58,841 bases of DNA from assembly GCA_016779445.1 (NCBI GenBank), contig JADHNP010000005.1, positions 1-58,841 of the forward strand. The letters are read 5' to 3'. A program made the translations under genes and the position numbers. Below the pieces are notes generated by a model. That model ran no database searches, was not told the DNA's origin, and saw only the letters and a program-made list of their open reading frames with translations. The DNA is from Luminiphilus sp. GTDB lineage: Bacteria; Pseudomonadota; Gammaproteobacteria; Pseudomonadales; Halieaceae. Each line of letters opens with the position of its first letter. The stretch's first letter is position 1. This document shows, in pieces, positions 53,193 to 58,841 of this stretch.

Positions 53193-54445
53193 TGTCTCAA
53201 TTCACCCTCCAAAGCGGATCACTCTACTGCGAAGACGTCTCCCTAGCGGATATCGCTGCAAAACATGGCACACCCACATATGTCTATTCGGCGGCGAGCA
53301 TCGATGCCGCGTTTCGGGAATACCAAACTGCTCTGTATGGTCGGCCTCATCTTATCTGCTACGCGGTAAAGGCCAACTCCAATCTTGCCATATTGAATCG
53401 CTTGGCCCGACTCGGCGCAGGATTTGATGTCGTATCGGGGGGTGAGCTGGAGAGGGTGATACGAGCGGGTGGCGATGCCGGAAAAGTCGTGTTTTCCGGT
53501 GTGGGAAAAACACGTTCGGAGCTCGCACTCGCGTTGGATAGGGGTATTCGCTGTTTCAATATTGAATCTGAGTCTGAACTCAGACAATTGGCGGATATTG
53601 CAGGCGAGCTGGGGAAAACGGCACCGGTGTCTATTCGCATCAATCCCGATGTTGATGCTGGCACCCATCCGTATATTTCAACCGGGCTAAGAGAGAACAA
53701 GTTTGGTGTTGACGCATCAACCGCTCGACGCTTGTACATGATGGCGCGAGACTCGGATGCCCTTAACCCCATGGGATTAGACTGCCACATTGGCAGCCAG
53801 ATCTTGGACATTAACCCTTTTTTAGAATCAGTCGATTTCTTAACGGCCGTGATTAACGATCTGTCAAAAGAAGGCATCAAACTCTCTCATTTGGACGTTG
53901 GTGGTGGTCTGGGTGTGAGCTACGAGACGCCCGCCCCCAAAATCGATGACTACATTGCCGCGCTGCTTGATCGCCTCTCAACCATGGACCTGGAGCTTAT
54001 CCTTGAACCGGGACGATCGATTGTCGCGATGGCGGGCGCACTGCTGACAAAGGTCGAATACTTAAAACCCACCTCGCAACGCCATTTCGCGATTGTCGAC
54101 GCCGCCATGAATGACCTTTTGCGACCCGCTCTCTACGGCGCCTGGCAAGAAATTTGTCCTGTAAAACCACGCTCGGGTGAGGTTCTGGAGTGGGATGTGG
54201 TGGGTCCCGTTTGTGAAACGGCCGACTTCCTTGGCAAAGCGCGGCCTCTGTCGCTGTCAGAGGGTGACTTGCTATCAATAATGGGAGCAGGCGCCTACGG
54301 CTATTCGATGACCTCGAACTACAACAGCCGACCGAGAGCTGCGGAGGTACTGGTGGAAGGCGCTACGACACATTTGATCAGCGAAAGGGAGTCTGTCGAC
54401 GCTTTATGGCAGAGAGAATCCATCCCGCCGGAGGGATCATTGTGA
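53192..54445 (+). CDS. lysA: Diaminopimelate decarboxylase
   Basis: This 417-residue PLP enzyme of fold III has its PLP lysine in CYAVKANSN near residue 55, HIGSQI, the glycine-rich DVGGGLGV and EPGRSIVAMAG. It makes lysine from meso-diaminopimelate. Translation is coupled to lptM upstream, and its TGA overlaps the dapF start by 4 bp (GTGA). The neighbour dapF makes its substrate. Confidence 0.96.
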   Translation: MSQFTLQSGSLYCEDVSLADIAAKHGTPTYVYSAASIDAAFREYQTALYGRPHLICYAVKANSNLAILNRLARLGAGFDVVSGGELERVIRAGGDAGKVVFSGVGKTRSELALALDRGIRCFNIESESELRQLADIAGELGKTAPVSIRINPDVDAGTHPYISTGLRENKFGVDASTARRLYMMARDSDALNPMGLDCHIGSQILDINPFLESVDFLTAVINDLSKEGIKLSHLDVGGGLGVSYETPAPKIDDYIAALLDRLSTMDLELILEPGRSIVAMAGALLTKVEYLKPTSQRHFAIVDAAMNDLLRPALYGAWQEICPVKPRSGEVLEWDVVGPVCETADFLGKARPLSLSEGDLLSIMGAGAYGYSMTSNYNSRPRAAEVLVEGATTHLISERESVDALWQRESIPPEGSL

Positions 54446-55278
54446 AGGTCGAATTTACCAAGATGCACGGAGCGGGCAATGATTTTGTCCTACTGGACGG
54501 CGTCTCCCGGTCACTCAACATCACAGAGTCAACGATAAGACATCTGGCCGATAGACATCGAGGCATTGGTTGCGATCAGGTATTACTGGTCACTCCTCCC
54601 GATGACCCCGAAGCGGATTTTCGCTATACCATTTTCAACGCAGATGGCTCCCGAGCAGGTCAATGTGGCAACGGCGCGCGGTGCGTCGGTCGTTTTCTCA
54701 GGGAAAAAAGGCTGACACGGAAACGGGAACTGGCGCTACTCACAGATGGAGAGCCTCTACACCTCTCGCTACATGAAGATGGGCGCATTTTTGCCGGACT
54801 AGCAGCACCGCAGTTGGCGCCCGAGAAGATACCGTTCACGGCCGATCAGGCCCGTCATCAATATCGCATAGAGGTACAGGGACAAGCGCTTTCCATCGGG
54901 GCTGTCTCCATGGGCAACCCGCATGCGGTGCTGGTTGTGGATGACGCGCAGCGCGCTCCAGTGCAGGTCTTAGGGCCCTTGCTTGAGTCTCATGAACGGT
55001 TTCCAGCCCGTGCCAATGTTAGCTTCATGCAAATACTCTCCCGCTCAGAGATACAGCTCCGCGTCTATGAGCGGGGTGTGGGTGAAACCCAAGCATGTGG
55101 ATCAGGAGCCTGTGCCGCTGTAGTTCACGGCATACACGCGGGTCTGTTAAGTTCGGAGGTATCCGTTCACCTTCCTGGAGGAGAGCTCTCGGTCGCCTGG
55201 AAAGGAGGTCAAGAACGAGTCTGGCTGGGGGGACCCACAAGCACAGTTTTTGAGGGTACCATCCATATGAACAACTAG
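54442..55278 (+). CDS. dapF: Diaminopimelate epimerase
   Basis: This 278-residue DapF has both catalytic cysteines in their motifs: QCGNGARC in the first half and ACGSGACAA in the second. It converts LL- to meso-diaminopimelate for lysine and peptidoglycan. The start is GTG at 54442 (VKVEFTKMHGAGNDF), with GGAGGG upstream and a 4-bp overlap with lysA; an ATG at 54406 in the same frame is inside lysA and less likely. Confidence 0.95.
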   Translation: MKVEFTKMHGAGNDFVLLDGVSRSLNITESTIRHLADRHRGIGCDQVLLVTPPDDPEADFRYTIFNADGSRAGQCGNGARCVGRFLREKRLTRKRELALLTDGEPLHLSLHEDGRIFAGLAAPQLAPEKIPFTADQARHQYRIEVQGQALSIGAVSMGNPHAVLVVDDAQRAPVQVLGPLLESHERFPARANVSFMQILSRSEIQLRVYERGVGETQACGSGACAAVVHGIHAGLLSSEVSVHLPGGELSVAWKGGQERVWLGGPTSTVFEGTIHMNN

Positions 55279-55378
55279 GTGATACATTCAACTGACTACG
55301 TCTTGGCTCCTACCAAGCTAGCCTGCGGTGACCGAATGCATCACTTATTATCTTTCACACCAATACAGCGATGACTAT

Positions 55379-56011
55379 ATGAACTCAGCAATCAATCCGG
55401 AGGATGTGGAGCAGTTTCTTAGGGAAAATCCTGACTTTCTTCAAAATCGGCCCGCTTTACTGGCAGCATTAAATTTGCCGCACGGCGGGGAAGGCGCGGT
55501 GTCGCTGGTCGAGCGGCAGGTGGCGATTTTGCGAGAGCGCAACATTACCTCCAGACAAAAGCTGGTCGAGCTATCAGAGATTGGTCGGGAAAATGACCGT
55601 CTGCTCGAAGCCGCAAGACAAACAATATTGGCGCTCTTGAATGCCGTCGACAGGGGCCATGCCACCCTTATCTGGAGTGAACAGGCTTGCAGTACCTTCG
55701 GGGCAGAAATGGGAACGCTGGTCTGGTTTGGCAGCGCACCCAAAGGCGAAGGGCCTGAGTCGGTGGTGCATCAGCTCACTCAGGAGACGAGTGCTTTTTC
55801 GGGACCGGTTTCAGCACAGGATATGGAGACGCTATTTGGGCGAGGCGCAATTACAGGCTCGGTCGCGGTATCCTGTGTCCGCAAGGGAGAAGAAGCTATC
55901 GGAGCACTGGCAGTGGGTGCCTCAGATGCAGGGCGGTACCGACGCGAAGATGGCACCTTGTTTTTAGACTATATCGCTGAGGTGATTGGTCAGCTTCCGG
56001 CTTGCCAGTAA
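55379..56011 (+). CDS. DUF484-family protein
   Basis: This protein of about 210 residues is recognisable from INPEDVEQFLRENPDFLQNRPALLAALNLPH and LVERQVAILRERN, followed by a GAF-like part. The family usually lies between dapF and xerC. The ATG at 55379 is the start that fits the family; the frame opens earlier at a GTG (55328), and neither has a strong ribosome site. Here a HAD hydrolase follows directly, without xerC. Confidence 0.88.
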   Translation: MNSAINPEDVEQFLRENPDFLQNRPALLAALNLPHGGEGAVSLVERQVAILRERNITSRQKLVELSEIGRENDRLLEAARQTILALLNAVDRGHATLIWSEQACSTFGAEMGTLVWFGSAPKGEGPESVVHQLTQETSAFSGPVSAQDMETLFGRGAITGSVAVSCVRKGEEAIGALAVGASDAGRYRREDGTLFLDYIAEVIGQLPACQ

Positions 56012-56032
56012 ATCCATAAGAAGGGGCTAGCT

Positions 56033-56755
56033 GTGCCGGCTAACGGGGCTTCATCAATTCGGCTTATCAGCTTTGACCTTGACGACACCCTTTGGGATGT
56101 CAAACCCGCTCTCGAGGCGGCAGAGGCGGCGCAATGGCGGTATCTTGAACAGCGTTTTCCCGCTCTCACGCTGCACCTCACGTCAGATCAAGAGAAAGGA
56201 ATCATTAGAAAGCAGCTGCTGAGCGAGCAACCTGCAATTGCGCATCGAATCAGTCAGTTCAGGGAAGCGTTTATTGGCCGCTTGCTGCAATCTAAAGGCG
56301 TGGCTCGCGCCGAGGCCAAAGAAGCCGCCTCGCAGGCGTTTGCAGCGTTTTATTCGGAGCGACACAAGGTGTCAGTCTATGCAGATGCTCGCGCGGTACT
56401 TGAAAACCTTAAGCGAGACTTTCTGCTGGGCGCCTTGACCAATGGCAACGCAGACGTCAATCGAACGTCGATTGGCTCCTGCTTTGACTACGCCTGGAGG
56501 GCTGAGCAATTCGGCGTCAGCAAACCCGACCCAGAGCTATTCAAACGGGCTTTTCAAGCAGCAGGTGTGACGCCTCAAGAGGTCATCCACGTGGGTGATT
56601 GCCATGACAATGACGTATCAGGGGCGGCCAATGCGGGAGCACAAGCGATTTGGTACAACCCCATTGGAGGGAGTAGTGCTATCGCCAATGCCGTAGTTAG
56701 GCAGCTGCGCGACTTACCCGATGCGATCTGTGATCTCGTCAAATCGCTTGGCTAG
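56033..56755 (+). CDS. HAD-family hydrolase (YigB-like)
   Basis: This 240-residue haloacid dehalogenase-type phosphatase has motif I FDLDDTLWDV with both aspartates, motif II in GALTNGNAD, the lysine in VSKPDPELF and motif III HVGDCHDNDVSGA. The E. coli YigB relative dephosphorylates FMN. The GTG start at 56033 has AAGGGG upstream. It is 21 bp after the DUF484 gene and converges with glnK. Confidence 0.87.
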   Translation: MPANGASSIRLISFDLDDTLWDVKPALEAAEAAQWRYLEQRFPALTLHLTSDQEKGIIRKQLLSEQPAIAHRISQFREAFIGRLLQSKGVARAEAKEAASQAFAAFYSERHKVSVYADARAVLENLKRDFLLGALTNGNADVNRTSIGSCFDYAWRAEQFGVSKPDPELFKRAFQAAGVTPQEVIHVGDCHDNDVSGAANAGAQAIWYNPIGGSSAIANAVVRQLRDLPDAICDLVKSLG

Positions 56756-56763
56756 GTGAGTGA

Positions 56764-57111
<348 letters not shown>

Positions 57112-57127
57112 TCAGAAAATTGAGCCT

Positions 57128-57157
57128 ATATTATGATCCCCAAAAACTTTTTCGCAA
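57128..57157 (-). promoter_or_regulatory. Sigma-70-like promoter of glnK
   Basis: On the minus strand TTGCGA and CATAAT (or ATAATA) are 16-17 bp apart, ending 25 bp before the glnK ATG. I looked for a sigma-54 GG-N10-GC element and found only a near miss with spacing 11-12. Confidence 0.55.
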
Positions 57158-57357
57158 TGCTTGAGGCCCAGTTTGTGGCGCTCGGCTTTTTCGACACGTT
57201 TAAAACATCAGTTCGTCTGGCGGATTACAATCCTGACCCGCGGAGCCGTGCTCCTCGGCACTCCGAATTGGCCACTGCGTTTTGGGGGCCATGTGATTCA
57301 AGTGGTCGTTAAAAGTAAGTGGATCTAAGTTTTCTAGCGCCCAATAGGCGGATTCGG

Positions 57358-57381
57358 AAAAAAAAGGGCCCCGTGGGGCCC
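57358..57381 (-). terminator. Rho-independent terminator of amtB
   Basis: On the minus strand GGGCCC-CACG-GGGCCC is followed by TTTTTTTT. It ends the P-II/amtB unit. The rest of the 305-bp gap holds only the glnK promoter. Confidence 0.93.
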
Positions 57382-57407
57382 AAGTCTGCCATGAGAGGAC
57401 AGAGTAA

Positions 57408-58646
57408 TTAACGGGTCGTAGCGAACTCTGGATAGGCCTCCATACCGCACTCGCTAAGGTCGGAGCCTTCATATTCCTCTTCCTCCGATACCCGCAGGCC
57501 CATGACCATCTTGATAACGAAGAAGGTGATGAGGGACGTGACAAATACCCACCCGAAGATCGTCAGCGCACCGATAATTTGACCAGAGAAGCTCGCGTCG
57601 CCGTTGGTGAGAGGTACCAGAATGAGCCCCAAGAGACCCACAACACCGTGGACCGAAATAGCCCCTACCGGATCGTCAATCTTTAACTTATCGAGGGTTG
57701 TGATAGAGAAGACAACCAACAACCCGCCCAAGGCGCCGAATATTGTGGCTTGCAAGGCAGATGGCGTATCGGGGCCCGCTGTAATTGCGACCAAACCCGC
57801 CAGACAGCCGTTCAGTGCCATGGTCAAATCAGCCTTGCCAAACATCAGTTTGGCGAGAATGAGTGCACCAATGCAGCCACCCGCAGCAGCTAAATTAGTA
57901 TTCATAAAGACCACTGCAACGGCATTGGCAGAATCTACTGAAGCTGTCGCTAATACCGACCCGCCGTTGAAGCCGAACCATCCCAACCACAGGATAAAGG
58001 TGCCGAGGGTTGCCAAAGGCAAATTGGCACCAGGAATCGCATTGACCTCTCCATTAGGTCCATATTTGCCCTTACGCGCACCCACCAGCAAGACGCCCGC
58101 CAGCGCGGCGGCAGCGCCTGCCATGTGAACAATGCCGCTACCAGCAAAATCCAGGAACCCAAGGTCGCCAAGGGTGTACATGCCAAACACTGGGTTTCCA
58201 CCCCATGTCCAACTTCCCTCCATCGGATAGATGAAACCTGTCATCACCACCGCAAACGCCAGAAAGGCGAACAGCTTCATTCGCTCAGCCACCGCGCCGG
58301 ATACAATAGACATGGCCGTGGCGACAAACACCACCTGAAAAAAGAAATCCGCTGAGGGCGCATAAGTCGCATTTTCTTCACCGCCCTCTACCACCCCGGA
58401 ACCGGTGATTGAGCTGAGAAAAATGTCGCCGCCGTACATGATGCTGTAACCGACCACCATGTACATGATGCATGCTACTGCAAACAGCGTAACGTTCTTG
58501 GTCAAAATCTCGACCGTGTTCTTGCTTCGCACCAAGCCTGCCTCGAGCATTGCAAACCCCGCGGCCATCCACATGACCAACGCGCCGCATACAAGGAAGT
58601 AAAAAGTGTCCAGCGCGTACTGCAACTGAAAAATATCGTTTTCCAT
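57408..58646 (-). CDS. amtB: Ammonium transporter AmtB
   Basis: This protein has about 412 residues from the ATG at 58646, with GGAG nine bases before it; the frame extends to a TTG at 58661 that overlaps this ribosome site. Eleven membrane helices are expected. The pore histidines lie in GSGIVHMAGA and ISVHGVVGLLG, and the C-terminal tail EEYEGSDLSECGMEAYPEF binds P-II. It is preceded on the same strand by a P-II gene, the usual glnK-amtB pair, and ends at a strong terminator. Confidence 0.94.
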   Translation of the reverse strand: MENDIFQLQYALDTFYFLVCGALVMWMAAGFAMLEAGLVRSKNTVEILTKNVTLFAVACIMYMVVGYSIMYGGDIFLSSITGSGVVEGGEENATYAPSADFFFQVVFVATAMSIVSGAVAERMKLFAFLAFAVVMTGFIYPMEGSWTWGGNPVFGMYTLGDLGFLDFAGSGIVHMAGAAAALAGVLLVGARKGKYGPNGEVNAIPGANLPLATLGTFILWLGWFGFNGGSVLATASVDSANAVAVVFMNTNLAAAGGCIGALILAKLMFGKADLTMALNGCLAGLVAITAGPDTPSALQATIFGALGGLLVVFSITTLDKLKIDDPVGAISVHGVVGLLGLILVPLTNGDASFSGQIIGALTIFGWVFVTSLITFFVIKMVMGLRVSEEEEYEGSDLSECGMEAYPEFATTR

Positions 58647-58670
58647 GAGAGTGATCTCCAAGTCTCAGGT

Positions 58671-58841
58671 TTACAACGCTTCTTCGCCGGTCTCGCCGGT
58701 TCGAATGCGGGTGACATGTTCGAGGCTGGAGACAAAGATCTTGCCATCCCCGATTTTGTCGGTTTGTGCGGCCTTTGTTATGGCCTCGATGGTCTGATCC
58801 ACCACGCCGTCTGCAACGGCAATTTCGATCTTGACCTTGGG
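58671..58841 (-). CDS. P-II protein, C-terminal part (cut by window edge)
   Basis: The last 56 residues of a second P-II protein: [20 protein letters not shown], then [30 protein letters not shown]. The ATP-binding KIGDGKIF is intact. The gene ends 24 bp before the amtB start and is surely co-transcribed with it. It differs from the P-II at 56764 in many positions, so it is a paralogue and not a recent copy. Confidence 0.93.
   Translation of the reverse strand, partial: PKVKIEIAVADGVVDQTIEAITKAAQTDKIGDGKIFVSSLEHVTRIRTGETGEEAL

Noticed and set aside
57166-57190. Sigma-54 promoter before glnK
   Set aside because: GG and GC are separated by 11-12 bases, not 10; a sigma-70-like promoter fits better.

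Overview
This 58.8 kb window reads as chromosomal DNA of a marine-type gammaproteobacterium. A pseudomonad-like housekeeping order (gshA; trxA, rho, ubiD; hemC-hemD-hemX-hemY; argH; cyaY, lptM-lysA-dapF-DUF484-HAD; glnK/amtB) is joined to a lipid- or ring-compound catabolism cluster and PHA-associated genes. From remembered protein resemblance I would place it near the Halieaceae (OM60/NOR5) or neighbouring Cellvibrionales. This is inference; no marker gene was compared. I saw no rRNA, tRNA, CRISPR array, insertion sequence or prophage gene.

Layout. (1) 1-17.1 kb: a catabolic cluster with two Rieske oxygenases, a Rieske ferredoxin, two medium-chain reductases, a CoA ligase, three acyl-CoA dehydrogenases (two adjacent, as in heteromeric enzymes), three SDRs, a DUF35/thiolase-like pair, two NTF2/SnoaL-like proteins, an ABM monooxygenase and a TetR regulator. 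Four of its divergent intergenic gaps carry the same 20-bp imperfect palindrome beside or over promoter-like elements. I interpret this as a local TetR regulon. (2) 17.1-24.4 kb: yqcC, dinG with an upstream acyltransferase, rpsT, a small PHA-system protein, hslO and pckA. (3) 24.5-32.7 kb: an RND pump with its adaptor, a phasin-like protein with an N-terminal histone-H1-like tail, a PhaD-like TetR, a peroxiredoxin and a DASS transporter. (4) 32.7-37.3 kb: moaA with a MoxR ATPase and a CoxE-like VWA protein, then pilU. (5) 37.4-46.1 kb: gshA, a TorF-like porin, a small secreted protein, an FKBP lipoprotein, a TIGR02444 protein, a GIY-YIG protein, trxA, rho with a long disordered N-terminus, and ubiD. 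(6) 46.2-58.8 kb: the haem operon, argH, a DUF3187 protein, cyaY, lptM-lysA-dapF-DUF484-HAD with no xerC between the last two, then glnK and a P-II/amtB operon cut by the window edge.

How the genes may work together. In region 1 the CoA ligase would activate a carboxylic acid, the acyl-CoA dehydrogenases would desaturate it, and the SDRs and the thiolase-like/DUF35 pair would oxidise and cleave it. The Rieske oxygenases, fed by the ferredoxin, would hydroxylate a ring or alicyclic carbon. The substrate cannot be read from the sequence. The most novel-looking signals are the shared operator with its catabolic cluster, the inverted-architecture phasin, the moaA-moxR-VWA linkage, the Rho extension and the missing xerC.
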